Source: Streptacidiphilus albus JL83 (GTDB lineage: Bacteria; Actinomycetota; Actinomycetes; Streptomycetales; Streptomycetaceae). Taken from it: 64,000 bases of DNA. The notes under the pieces are model-generated. The model was not told the DNA's origin. It did not search any database and saw only the letters and a program-made list of their open reading frames with translations. Below, one piece after another: positions 35,277 to 43,746 of the stretch. Made by a program: the position numbers and the translations under genes. The DNA lies in the NCBI RefSeq assembly GCF_000744705.1, contig NZ_JQML01000001.1, positions 558,001-622,000 of the forward strand, read 5' to 3'. Position 1 is the stretch's first letter; the number at the start of each line of letters is the position of its first letter.

Positions 35277-35306
35277 GACGCCGGGGGCGGCACCCACGGC
35301 TTCCGG

Positions 35307-35425
35307 TCAGCCCGGAGGAGTGAGCAGCGTGGTGCGGAGCATCGCGGCGAGCCACTGTTCGTAGGAGTCAGGACTCCAGTCGCGGGCAGTGGTCAGCTGC
35401 TCGTACGGCGCCTTCCGCACCCCCG
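35307..35425 (-). pseudogene. C-terminal fragment of a TetR-type regulator
   Basis: About 38 residues ending TARDWSPDSYEQWLAAMLRT, then TLLTPPG and a stop, resemble the final helix of a TetR-family protein. The upstream frame is replaced by unrelated sequence (MBL fragment antisense). Confidence 0.4.
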
Positions 35426-35439
35426 CCGTCCGGTCCGCC

Positions 35440-35775
35440 CAGATGCTTCCGGCCGGCGGCGGCACCCTCGACGTACCCGGCCGCCCGCAGGTCGTCGCCA
35501 CGCCCGGCCACACCCCCGGCAGCGTGGCCTTCCACCTCCCCGCACAGGGGGTCCTGTTCACCGGCGACGCACTGGTCACCCAGGAAGGCATCGTCGGACG
35601 CACCGGCCCGACCATCGTCTCGGCCGCCTTCACCCACAGCACCGAGCAGGCGCTGGCCTCGCTCTCGGCCCTCGCGCCCCTCGACGCGGGCCTGCTGCTC
35701 CCCGGCCACGGCGAGCCGTTCACCGGAGCGCCGGACGACGCCGTCCGCGTGGCCCGGCTGGCAGGAACCTGCTGA
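35440..35775 (+). pseudogene. Metallo-beta-lactamase fold hydrolase, N-terminally truncated
   Basis: Carries only the second half of the fold: GRPQVVATPGHTPGSVAFHL with the metal-binding histidine of ATPGHTPGS, LFTGDALV with the metal-binding Asp, and LLLPGHGEPF with the last His. The HxHxDH site is missing, so it cannot be active. Abuts the TetR fragment. Confidence 0.7.
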
Positions 35776-36072
35776 CGGAGCGGCCGGTTGGCTTCCCCGA
35801 ACCTCGGCCGAGCAGCCGCACCACGGCAGCGGAACCGCGTCGAGATCCGCCACTGCGCCCAACCCCCGTCACGTGGGTGGGGAACCGTCCTGACCGGCCT
35901 TTCGCCGGAGGCCGCCGCACCCGCAGCCGTTCCACATGACACAGTCCCCGAACGCCTCATGCCCAGCGGCCAGGTAGAGCATCGGGCCGCAGGACGCCGA
36001 TCTCGTCGAGCCGAACGGCGTGGCACTCGCCCGCGAAGGCATGCCGCCCCGTTTCGCGGTAAGGCGAGGGTC

Positions 36073-36339
36073 ATGACGCCCCTCATCTGGCAGCAGATCC
36101 ATGAAGTCCACCTCCACGAGGCGCTGGTCCCCGACCCCAATGGCACCAGCAACCTCGACGTGATCACCGTCGGCCGGCTCGCGGTCGCCGACGGGGTCCT
36201 GTACATCGACCCACGCAGCACCGTGCCCGACCCGGAGACCGAGCCGTACGCCATCACCGGGGTCCCCCTCGGCAGGGTGCGATCGTTCAGCATCGTCATG
36301 CAGGGCATCCACGCCGGCGAAGCAGTGCGGGAGGCCTGA
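36073..36339 (+). CDS. Hypothetical protein
   Basis: 88 residues from an ATG behind gcgaggg. NLDVITVGRLAVADGVLYID, then YAITGVPLGRVRSFSIVMQG, suggest a beta-rich small domain. No family recognised. The 300 bp before it hold no supported gene. Confidence 0.55.
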   Translation: MTPLIWQQIHEVHLHEALVPDPNGTSNLDVITVGRLAVADGVLYIDPRSTVPDPETEPYAITGVPLGRVRSFSIVMQGIHAGEAVREA

Positions 36340-36461
36340 CAGCGGGAGGCCCGACATCGGCGGGACTCCTGCAAGATCGGGTCGCCCGACCGTCAAGACC
36401 GGTCGGCGAGGCTTGAGTTCGACTGTGGGCAATGCCCTTGGCCGCCCGTACAGTGCGGGAC

Positions 36462-36677
36462 ATGGCGGATTCCGAGTACGGCAGGACCGAATGGCCGGAG
36501 CTCGTCGGCGTCGACGTCGACGAGGCAGTCCAGAGCCTCCGCGAGGCAGCGCCGGCCCTGAACGTCTGGCCGGTCGCGAGCGGGTCGGGCGTCACGGCGG
36601 ACTGTCGGACGGACCGGGTACGGCTGTGGTTCGAGGAGGCGACGCGGACCGTGTCGCGGGTGCCACGTATCGGCTGA
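36462..36677 (+). CDS. Potato inhibitor I-type serine protease inhibitor
   Basis: 71 residues. It has the eglin/potato-inhibitor-I signature: EWPELVG at 10-16, a helix (DEAVQSLREAAPAL), the SGSGVTADCRTDRVRLWFE strand and binding-loop region, and a VSRVPRIG end. Such proteins inhibit subtilisin- or chymotrypsin-like proteases. There is no signal peptide, so it may act inside the cell. A tacagt hexamer 7 nt before the ATG suggests a leaderless mRNA. Confidence 0.75.
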   Translation: MADSEYGRTEWPELVGVDVDEAVQSLREAAPALNVWPVASGSGVTADCRTDRVRLWFEEATRTVSRVPRIG

Positions 36678-36725
36678 CCGTGGTGAACACGACAGCGCAG
36701 GTCGGCTGCTCGGCGGGTGCCGCCG

Positions 36726-36775
36726 GGTCGGGACCGGGCGGCGCAGGCCGGGTCGGGGCCGGGCGGCGCAGGGTG
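36726..36775 (+). repeat. Direct repeat of about 24 bp, two copies
   Basis: gggtcgggaccgggcggcg and gggtcggggccgggcggcg in tandem, non-coding. Confidence 0.6.
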
Positions 36776-36891
36776 GAGGGGGAAAGCCCCACGCCCTCCC
36801 GGTTTTCCGGACTCTCGGATTCCCGCACTGTCGGCCCGGATTCCGGGCAGTAGCCCCACGGAAGAAATATTCAGCCCAGCCGGAGGCGCAC

Positions 36892-37116
36892 ATGGACAAG
36901 CCCGCGTGGCGGCCGACCGCCGACAATCCCTACGGTCCCGTCCGCCCACCGAGACGCAGACGAATGCGGGGCTGCCTCGGGATCGGCTGCGCGGCCATCC
37001 TCGTCGTACTGGCCATCGCCGTGGCCCTCGCGGTGATCGGCGGCACCAGGACGACAGTGAAGACCGGTGGCGAGGGAGTCTTCGTCACCGCCGTCAGGAC
37101 ATCCGTCGGGACATGA
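36892..37116 (+). CDS. Small single-pass membrane protein
   Basis: 74 residues from an ATG behind ccggagg. Basic N-terminus (PPRRRRMRG) then a helix (CLGIGCAAILVVLAIAVALAVIGG) and a short exported tail. Function unknown. Confidence 0.6.
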   Translation: MDKPAWRPTADNPYGPVRPPRRRRMRGCLGIGCAAILVVLAIAVALAVIGGTRTTVKTGGEGVFVTAVRTSVGT

Positions 37117-37124
37117 ACCAGTCC

Positions 37125-37700
37125 TCAGCCGAATGACCCCACCGCGAGCAGGGCGACGGCTGCGAAGAGTCCACCGATCCCCCATTTCCAGCCCCAGTCG
37201 GACCGCCAGGTCCTGCCCGGCCACATCCGCGCGACAGCGCGGAAACCCTCGACGATCAGCAGGGCGACGCTCGCCAGCGCGAGGATCCCGGCAATGTCCC
37301 TGCCGGCAGGTCCGGCGCCGGTCCTCACGTAGCCGCCGCTGGAGGTCCGCCGGTAGGACGCCGGCTCGCCGACGTGCACGCCGTCGTTGTAGACCGTCAC
37401 GGACGGGTCCGAGAAGGTGCCCGACGCTGCCACGAACGTGCCCCGGCAGGTCGTGAGGCCGCTGCGGCCGCTGAACTTCGTGACACACGTCTGCGCGGTG
37501 AACGATCCGGCCATGCCGGACCGGCCCGTCGTGTAGGGCAGCTGCTGCAGCGGAATGCGCACCACCCACGCCACGGTGCCGAGCAGAGCCACAGCCGCCA
37601 CGGCCGCCATCCCCACGAGCACACGTCGAGCGCGCTGCTGCGTCGCAGTGCCCGCAACCGGCACGTCGGGGGCCGTGGCGGTGGGAATGGGGGTTTGCAT
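37125..37700 (-). CDS. Two-pass membrane protein of unknown function
   Basis: 191 residues from an ATG behind aggag. Hydrophobic segments at about 28-48 (VLVGMAAVAAVALLGTVAWV) and near the C-terminus (GILALASVALLIVEGF; GIGGLFAAVALLAVG). The intervening exported region has two cysteines (TCVTKFSGRSGLTTCRG) that could form a disulfide. Faces the glycine-rich secreted protein across a divergent, AT-rich promoter region. Confidence 0.7.
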   Translation of the reverse strand: MQTPIPTATAPDVPVAGTATQQRARRVLVGMAAVAAVALLGTVAWVVRIPLQQLPYTTGRSGMAGSFTAQTCVTKFSGRSGLTTCRGTFVAASGTFSDPSVTVYNDGVHVGEPASYRRTSSGGYVRTGAGPAGRDIAGILALASVALLIVEGFRAVARMWPGRTWRSDWGWKWGIGGLFAAVALLAVGSFG

Positions 37701-37881
37701 GGGTGGTTCTCCTGTGGAGCACGGGGACGTCGAGGCGAGCTGTCGCAGCAAAATACCTGGTCGCCTCGGGTGCACCCTACGCGGGACCCCGTCGATGGGC
37801 AGGGCACCGGCAGGACGCGCACCCACTCCCCCGGCGCGTCTTTTTCAGGAGCAGCGAGATTTTTCACCATCTCTTTTCGGA

Positions 37882-37905
37882 CACAAACTATCTAAATTGT
37901 TTGTG
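37882..37905. promoter_or_regulatory. AT-rich inverted repeat upstream of the glycine-rich gene
   Basis: cacaaac (37882-37888) and gtttgtg (37899-37905) flank tatctaaatt in an AT-rich island; likely promoter/operator region for the 37978 gene. Confidence 0.45.
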
Positions 37906-37977
37906 ATCAGCAATATCGGGAATTCATCAACTGTCGGTACGAGAACATCTCGGACCGCAAAAACCGAAGGACACCCC

Positions 37978-38601
37978 ATGCGCTCCACGCGCAGCACGCT
38001 CTCCCGCACCCTCCTCGTCGCCACGATCGCCGTGGCCGGCCTCACCGCAGCGCCCACCCTGGCCTCCGCGACCAGCCCCACCGGCACCGCCAACATCCGA
38101 CCCGCAGTCATCCACCCCGCCCTCGGTTCGCCCGGCGGCAACGGCGCCAACGGTGTCAGCAGCAGCGGGGGCATCGGTGGCCTGGGCGGCACTGGTGGCG
38201 CCGCCGGTGCGAACGGCAACGGCGGAAACGGCGGCAGCGGCGGCAACGGCACCGGCACTGGCAGCACCGGTGGCGGCGGTGGTGCCGGCGGCGCGGGCGG
38301 CGCGAACGGCAATGGCGGGACCGGGGGCTCCGGCGGGGCCGCCACCCAGGGCGGCACCGGCGGCATCGGTGGCGTGGGCGGGGTGGGCAACGCCGGTAGC
38401 GGCATCGCCGGCGGCGTTGGCGGTAACGGGGGCGCCTCCACGGCCGGCGGCACCTACAAGGGCGGCACGGGCGGTGCCGGTGGCGCGGCCAGCCCGGTGT
38501 GCCCCGGCAAGCCCGGCGGCAACGGCACCGCCGCCACCCTCACCGCGAACGGCACCACCGGCGCGACCGGCGCAGCCGGGCACAGCACCCTCCCCTGCTG
38601 A
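37978..38601 (+). CDS. Secreted glycine-rich (PGRS-like) protein
   Basis: 207 residues with a Sec signal peptide (LLVATIAVAGLTAAPTLASA). From about residue 50 the protein is Gly-Gly-X repeats with Asn/Ala/Thr/Ser (GGNGGSGGNG; GGTGGIGG), resembling mycobacterial PGRS or collagen-like stretches, and a short C-terminal part with two cysteines (PVCPGKPGG; STLPC). Probably structural or surface-associated; no known enzymatic role. Strong terminator directly after. Confidence 0.75.
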   Translation: MRSTRSTLSRTLLVATIAVAGLTAAPTLASATSPTGTANIRPAVIHPALGSPGGNGANGVSSSGGIGGLGGTGGAAGANGNGGNGGSGGNGTGTGSTGGGGGAGGAGGANGNGGTGGSGGAATQGGTGGIGGVGGVGNAGSGIAGGVGGNGGASTAGGTYKGGTGGAGGAASPVCPGKPGGNGTAATLTANGTTGATGAAGHSTLPC

Positions 38602-38614
38602 GCCTGCTCACCAG

Positions 38615-38654
38615 CCGCCGGTGGGAACCGATCCCTCTCGGTTCCCACCGGCGG
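38615..38654 (+). terminator. Perfect 17-bp-stem terminator
   Basis: ccgccggtgggaaccga (38615-38631) pairs exactly with tcggttcccaccggcgg (38638-38654); 6-nt loop; 13 nt after the stop. Confidence 0.8.
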
Positions 38655-38813
38655 GACCGCCGCACCTTCGCGAGGATCATTCACGCAATCGCGGCCGGAT
38701 TCGAAGGTGCACCACCGGGACGGGGTCAATTCTGATGTGTCCCTGACGTCCCGGACGATGGGTCCTACACTGTCGATACCTTGGGGATTCGTCGGAAGCG
38801 GGGGGCTTCTGCC

Positions 38814-40397
38814 ATGTACGGGGTTTCGAAGTGGCGCCGTGGGCTGGCGTGGCTGATCGACTTCAGCCTGGCGATCGGCCTGGCGGTGCTGCTGGGCCAT
38901 CTGACCTTCCAGCGCATTGTCGCCCAGTTGCACGGATCGGTTCTCTCGGGAGCCGACGGGCTGGGGGCCTGGCAGGTGCTCAGCTCGCACGGTCGCGCGC
39001 TGAGCGGCGGCCTGCCGGGCATGGTGATGCAGATCTGGCACGGCTGCCAGCACGACGTCGAAGAGGCGTTCATCGCCCTGACCCTGGGCGTCTTCCTGTA
39101 CCAACTACTGACGGTGAGGCTGCTCGGCCGCACCCTGGGCAAGGCGCTGCTCGGCCTGCGGGTGTCGGACGGTGGCGAGGAAGGGCTCAGGCTCGGCTGG
39201 CGTCCGGCCGCGGTGCGTGCCGCAGCCGCGTCCGTGGCGGACGTCGGCTGCTACGCGGTCGCCTGCTGTCTGTTGGTGGCAGGGGACTTGACGTTGGCGG
39301 TAGTGCTCTGGCTGGGGGCCGTGGCGGCGCTCCTGGCCAACGCGATCTCCGCGCTGCAACCCTCGGGGCGCTCGATCTCGGACCGTCTGTCCGGGTCGGC
39401 GGTGCGCAGCGTCCGCCTGCCCGAGTCTGCGGTCCAGGCCGTCCAGGCGGTGGCGTCGGGTACCCGCGAAGTGGTGGCCAACGCTCCGCAGGCGATCGTC
39501 GAGGCGGAGGCGACCCGCCGGGCGCTGGAGTTCGGCCGGTCCACCGCCGACAGCGGGCGCAAGGCATGGGAGAGCGTGCGCCAGGGAGCCCAGGACGGCA
39601 CGCTGACCCCGGCGTTGCAGGAGAGGCTGCGGCAGGCGCGGGAGTCGGAACTGAGCCGGGTGGCTGCCGAGCGGGGGCGGGTGGCTGCCGAGCGGGGGCG
39701 GGTGGCCGCGGAACGGGGGCGTGCGACGCTGGGCCGCGCCCGCTCGCGCTGGGCACAGCGCGGCACCCCCCGTCCCCCGGTCCCGCAGGTCTTCCCCACT
39801 CAGCAGACATTCCCCGTCCCCTCGGGCTATCCCGTCTCCCCGGGCTATCCCACGCCGCCGGGCCATCCCGTCCCGCCGGGCTATCCCACGCCGCCGGCGT
39901 ATCCGGCCCCGCAAGGGTTCCCTGGCCCGCAGCAGGGGTTCGGGCCGGTTCCGGTCACGGTTCCGGTCACGGACGGGTACGCCGCGCCTGCGGTGACGGG
40001 CGGCGTCGTGCCGCCGCCGCCCGTCCCGGAGGGTTCCGCGCCCGAGGGCTTCGGGCCGCCTCCGCAGATGGGTCCATGGCCGAGTCGGCCGAAGTGTCAG
40101 GCCGATGCCGCCTGCCCCGCAACTCGCTGCTGCTGCGCCCGGCGCCGACGGGGCCCGGACCCGTGTCGAGGGTCAGAGAAGCTCGCGGCCCTACCGGTTT
40201 CCCGTCGGGCCACGAGTCCGACTGCTCGTCAGCAGCAACCGCCACCGATTGAGTTGACGTGGCTGACGGCAGGCTGGACGGGTACAGCCCCGGCTGTCGC
40301 CTGTGTGACGCCGACCAGGGTCAGTGTCAGGCCGCAGACGATGCCGGCGGTGATGGCAGCAATGCGCTTCATGGTGCCTCCTATGTGGCAACGGTGA
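38814..40397 (+). CDS. RDD family membrane protein with proline-rich C-terminal region (3' end doubtful)
   Basis: The N-terminal about 200 residues form an RDD domain: WRRGLAWLIDFSLAIGLAVL with the R/D pair, a membrane hairpin, LLGRTLGKALLGLRVSD, and helices VGCYAVACCLLVAGDL. It is followed by a helical linker with three exact VAAERGR heptads (DNA repeat at 39660-39722) and a proline-rich tail built of GYP-x-x-PG units. From about 40080 the frame loses protein character (AACPATRCCCARRRRG) and runs antisense across the secreted-peptide gene at 40229-40372. The true C-terminus was therefore probably lost by an indel or rearrangement near 40080. Confidence 0.75.
   Translation: MYGVSKWRRGLAWLIDFSLAIGLAVLLGHLTFQRIVAQLHGSVLSGADGLGAWQVLSSHGRALSGGLPGMVMQIWHGCQHDVEEAFIALTLGVFLYQLLTVRLLGRTLGKALLGLRVSDGGEEGLRLGWRPAAVRAAAASVADVGCYAVACCLLVAGDLTLAVVLWLGAVAALLANAISALQPSGRSISDRLSGSAVRSVRLPESAVQAVQAVASGTREVVANAPQAIVEAEATRRALEFGRSTADSGRKAWESVRQGAQDGTLTPALQERLRQARESELSRVAAERGRVAAERGRVAAERGRATLGRARSRWAQRGTPRPPVPQVFPTQQTFPVPSGYPVSPGYPTPPGHPVPPGYPTPPAYPAPQGFPGPQQGFGPVPVTVPVTDGYAAPAVTGGVVPPPPVPEGSAPEGFGPPPQMGPWPSRPKCQADAACPATRCCCARRRRGPDPCRGSEKLAALPVSRRATSPTARQQQPPPIELTWLTAGWTGTAPAVACVTPTRVSVRPQTMPAVMAAMRFMVPPMWQR
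40229..40372 (-). CDS. Small secreted peptide
   Basis: 47 residues from an ATG behind a perfect taggagg. MKRIAAITAGIVCGLTLTLV, then GVTQATAGA, is a signal peptide, leaving about 18-20 residues ending SHVNSIGGGCC with two adjacent cysteines. Overlaps the 3' end of the RDD frame in antisense. Function unknown; could be a short extracellular peptide. Confidence 0.7.
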   Translation of the reverse strand: MKRIAAITAGIVCGLTLTLVGVTQATAGAVPVQPAVSHVNSIGGGCC

Positions 40398-40795
40398 CAT
40401 CTCCACCAAATCACGGCCCCACCAAGCGATCACCGGGTTTCGCCGAAGCAACGATCACCCCTCCGCTTCGGATGCGAACCACGACCCCGCCCCCGGCCGC
40501 GTAGGCGTGCCCGGAGCCGCACCCGTAGCTGCCGTTGACGTTGGCGAGTGCGTTGGCGTTGGCGTTGGCGTTGGCACGGTGCGATGTGTAGCCCCGGCCG
40601 ACTCGAAGTGGGCTCGGGTGTAGTCGATGGCCCCGCAGACCATGAACTGCTGCTCGACCTGACCGGTTGCAACACCGCCTGCTCAGCGGACGTGGGGGCA
40701 GGGCGGGGGCATGGCGGGCAGGAAGTGGCAGCTCTTTCGTCCGCTCCCGCTCGGAGCTACCGTCGAGTAGATAGAGGTTCCACCGAGGGGGATTC
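40398..40795. other. Stretch with decayed minus-strand coding sequence
   Basis: Minus strand near 40580-40680 reads ATGQVEQQFMVCGAIDYTRA, which looks like genuine protein but has a stop just upstream and runs into a GTTGGC hexamer array (40552-40575). Best read as a gene fragment. Confidence 0.35.
40534..40575. repeat. GTTGGC hexanucleotide repeat
   Basis: Four perfect copies at 40552-40575 preceded by three variant copies (gttgac, gttggc, gagtgc). Confidence 0.85.
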
Positions 40796-41053
40796 ATGAT
40801 CCACAAGCTCTTCGCCGCCGCCACGCTCACCGCGGCCGTCACACTCACCGCAGTGGCGACTGCGCCGCTGCTGGAGACCGGCTGGCCGTCCCAGGCGCAC
40901 CAGCTCAGCGCCGAACCCGACTACAGCGGCGGGATTGCCCGACAGGGATCTGCTGCCGCTCTCGACTTCAGCGACATCCCACAGTCTGCACGTCCCGCCG
41001 GCTGGGTGGACACACCGTTCGCCGCTGAAGCCCCTGGAACTTTCCCCACCTGA
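40796..41053 (+). CDS. Small secreted protein
   Basis: 85 residues from an ATG behind cgaggggg. Signal peptide MIHKLFAAATLTAAVTLTAV, then ATA. The mature part is about 60 residues, Ala/Pro-rich and acidic (SAEPDYSGG; LDFSDIPQSARPAG). No family recognised. Confidence 0.65.
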   Translation: MIHKLFAAATLTAAVTLTAVATAPLLETGWPSQAHQLSAEPDYSGGIARQGSAAALDFSDIPQSARPAGWVDTPFAAEAPGTFPT

Positions 41054-41307
41054 GTTCGCGACCCCGACGCCGACCGACCCGTCGACGACACCGGGGCCAC
41101 ACGCGCCCGACGCAGGTGAGCGGCGGTCGTCCCCGTACGTCGGGACGGCCGCCGCTTTCGCGCGTTCTCCGGGATCGACTGCCTGTCGGCCTGGGTGCGC
41201 ACTTCCGAAGCTACGGCGCGGCACTGACAGTCCGGCCCCGGCCTGTTTCGGCGCCGCCCTTCGGGTTAGGCGGTTGGGGTCCGTACTGTCGCCGCTTGGG
41301 AGTATCC

Positions 41308-41508
41308 GTGCTGCAAGCCGTCCTGATCCTGCTGGTCGCCATCGGTGCTGCCGCTGCCACTGCGCTGTGGGCGTGGATCGATCACGTGCGCACGCATCCG
41401 CAGGCCGTCCGGCCGCTCCTTGCTGTCGAGCGGGCTGTGGACTGGTGGGAGCGGCTGATGATCCGCGCCGCGCGGAGTGTTCCGGCGCTGCGGCACCCGA
41501 CCGACTGA
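41308..41508 (+). CDS. Small single-pass membrane protein
   Basis: 66 residues from a GTG behind gggag. LQAVLILLVAIGAAAATALW is the membrane helix, followed by a cytoplasmic helical tail with WWERLMIRAARSVPALRHP. Function unknown. Confidence 0.55.
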   Translation: MLQAVLILLVAIGAAAATALWAWIDHVRTHPQAVRPLLAVERAVDWWERLMIRAARSVPALRHPTD

Positions 41509-41651
41509 GCAGTACGGGGCCGCTCCGGACGACCCCGCACGAGGCAGCCCCGGCCGCAGCGAAGCCACGGCGCCCGCCGGCCTTGCAACAGGGCGGAGCC
41601 GCAAGGGAGATGCGGCGCTGACGTGCTCTTGGACGCGGCCGTCGGCTGATC

Positions 41652-41657
41652 TATCCT
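41652..41657 (+). promoter_or_regulatory. -10 element, near-leaderless gene
   Basis: tatcct, 8 nt before the ATG at 41666; no ribosome-binding site. Confidence 0.4.
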
Positions 41658-41665
41658 CGCTGCTT

Positions 41666-42955
41666 ATGGAGGACAACGGCTTACCGGCGCCGGCGGACAC
41701 GGTCGGCATGCTCGCGCTGGCCAACTCGCTGGAGGACGCGGGCGACTGGGCCGGCGCCGCGGCCTGGATCGAGCACGCCGCGGAGGGGGGGCGACCCCTG
41801 CGGGATGTTCCGCTGGGGCGCGCTGCTTCGGGGGCGGGGGCGGACAGTGGAGTCCATCGACTGGTTGTTCCGCTCGGCAAAGGCCGGTGAGGTCCGGGCG
41901 GGGTTCCTGCTGGACGACTTCATGACTGAGGAGGAGTCCGAGTTCCGGGCCGCTCCTCGGGCGAGGAAGATGGCCCGCATGGCCCGTCGGGCAGTCGGGC
42001 AGTCGGGCAGTCGGGCAGTCGGGCAGTCGGGCAGTCGGGCAGTCGGGCAGTCGGGGGCGGCGTACTGGGGCGTGCCCTGTACCACGAGGCGGAGCGAGAG
42101 CGCTCGGGCACCGTGATATGGAGCAAGTGGGCAGCCCGCCGCGGCCACACTCGCGCCATGTCGCAGATCGGGACCGAGGAGTGGCTTCGACGTGCGGCGG
42201 AAGCCGGCCTCCACCATTCGGCGGAAAGGCTCGGGCATCTCCTGCGCATGGAGGGCCGGTTCCGCGAGGCGGAGGAGTTGCTTCGCCCTGCCACCGAGGC
42301 GGCCCTGGTGGACGCGTTCAGCGACTACGGCCTGGTGCTGGAGCGGATCGGTCGAGTCACCGAGGCGGAGGTCTGGCTGCGGCGGGGCGCGGCGAGCGGA
42401 GAGTATCGCGCGATCCACGCCCTCGGTGCGTACCTCGAACGCAACGGACACGACACGGAGGCAGCCGAGTGGCTGGCTCGGGCCGAATCCCAGGGCAAGC
42501 CCCTGAACATCTCGCGGTCCCCGGAGAAGCTGTCGCGCAAGTCCTGGCGGGCTGCGGCCGACCTTCACCTCGGGATACGGATACTGACCGGGCAGATGTA
42601 CCAGAACCCTGCGGTGCAGCTCTACCACGCCTTCGAGAACGGCATCGTCCTGGTCGGGAAGCGCGGGAAGTTCCGATCGGCCCACCGCTGGGAGGAGTTC
42701 AGCGAGGTGACCATCCGCAGCGAGCGGAGCGTCTTCCCCGAGCCGGAATGGAGCCAGGTGGTGACCCAGGACTTCCACGTCGTGGGACTGGTCCTGGAGG
42801 GCGGGCAGACGCTGAAGCTCGAAAGCCGGGACTCCGTCGTGCTCACCGACTACTCGGCCTACACCAAGGACGGTCGCCGCGAGACCGAGGCCCCCGCGAT
42901 GGTGCAGCTGCATCAACTCATCACGGAGAAGAGAGCACAGCGCAGCGCCGAGTAG
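41666..42955 (+). pseudogene. Sel1/TPR-like repeat protein interrupted by two slippage tracts (pseudogene or phase-variable gene)
   Basis: Frame 1 (41666 on) encodes MEDNGLPAPADTVGMLALAN, then WAGAAAWIEHAAEGG, and stops making sense at a run of seven G (41785-41791); six G would continue in frame as DPCGMFRWGALLRGRGRTVE. That second frame runs into eight copies of GTCGGGCA (41986-42049). One, four, seven or ten copies would join the third frame (VLGRALYHEAERERSG, TVIWSKWAARRGHTRAMS), which then stays open to 42955. The protein would be Sel1/TPR-like (AEAGLHHSAERLGHLLRMEG; AEVWLRRGAASGEYRAIHAL) followed by a PH-like beta domain (GIVLVGKRGKFRSAHRWEEF). Two independent repeat-length errors in one gene suggest decay or switching. 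Confidence 0.8.
41986..42055. repeat. GTCGGGCA octanucleotide repeat, 8 copies plus 6 bases
   Basis: Perfect 8-bp units at 41986-42049 and a partial unit to 42055. The unit length is not a multiple of three, so each copy change shifts frame. Confidence 0.95.
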
Positions 42956-43233
42956 CCCGGGCCGGTTGAGGGGCTCGCGCCGCGGATGAACGCGAGCGGG
43001 CCCCTCCGCCCAGCAGGGCCGCCGGGGTGTTGTGCGTCGATGACGGTGCCCATGGTGGTGCCCCGTTGTCGCCTGAAATTGTCGCCTGAAGAGTCAGACC
43101 CCGGATGGTCGGACCCCGACCCGTTCCGGCCCGGCTTCTCGCCCCGTCCCTGGTCCGGCACTGGGACGCACAACCAGTCCGTCCCGCCGAATCCGACTCC
43201 GGGGCGGACGGTCGGGCTCGCCGCCCGCCCGCA

Positions 43234-43596
43234 TCAGGTGTCGGAGTAGCTGAGGTCGCCGATGGTCCAGCTGCTGATGTCTTCGATGGCGATGCGGTAC
43301 ATGCCGCCGGTGTGGGGCAGCCCGAAGTCGCCCTGCAGGATTTTCGCCCGGTGGAGGTGGAGGTGCGTCGGCCGCGCGGGCGCGCCGTCGGCGGGCGGGG
43401 CGAAGAGGGCGGCGAACGGCTTCAGGTGGTCCGAGGCCTGGAGGACCTCCGCCACCCGCTCCCACCACAGGGACACCGGCGCCAGCCTGCCGGTGATCAC
43501 CGCGCCGGGGACCACCACGGTCAATGACATCTGGTTGCTGTTCTCGGACTCGACCATCGCGGCGATGTCGACGAGCAGCCCGTCAGGGTTCGACAT
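43234..43596 (-). CDS. Hypothetical protein (distantly GvpU-like)
   Basis: 120 residues, ATG 7 nt after a taatct -10 hexamer, so probably leaderless. GLLVDIAAMVESENSNQMSL, then TVVVPGAVITGRLAPVSLWW, resembles the beta-strand pattern of gas-vesicle accessory protein GvpU and related small domains, but no gas-vesicle genes are nearby. Ends YRIAIEDISSWTIGDLSYSD. Treat as hypothetical. Confidence 0.6.
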   Translation of the reverse strand: MSNPDGLLVDIAAMVESENSNQMSLTVVVPGAVITGRLAPVSLWWERVAEVLQASDHLKPFAALFAPPADGAPARPTHLHLHRAKILQGDFGLPHTGGMYRIAIEDISSWTIGDLSYSDT

Positions 43597-43746
43597 GACA
43601 TCCAGATTAGGCCATGGCGGTCGGTCTCCGGGAGCCCGCCCCGAGGCGATGACGGCGGGCGCCTCTGCACGTCGCTGACCACTCGTCCGGGCGACGACCC
43701 ACAGAACCCGCACAGCCGTCGTCCCGGATGCGCCAGGATGGCGACC

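Noticed and set aside
37845..38453. Proline-rich minus-strand ORF over the glycine-rich secreted gene
   Set aside because: Antisense of Gly-coding triplets; no start context.
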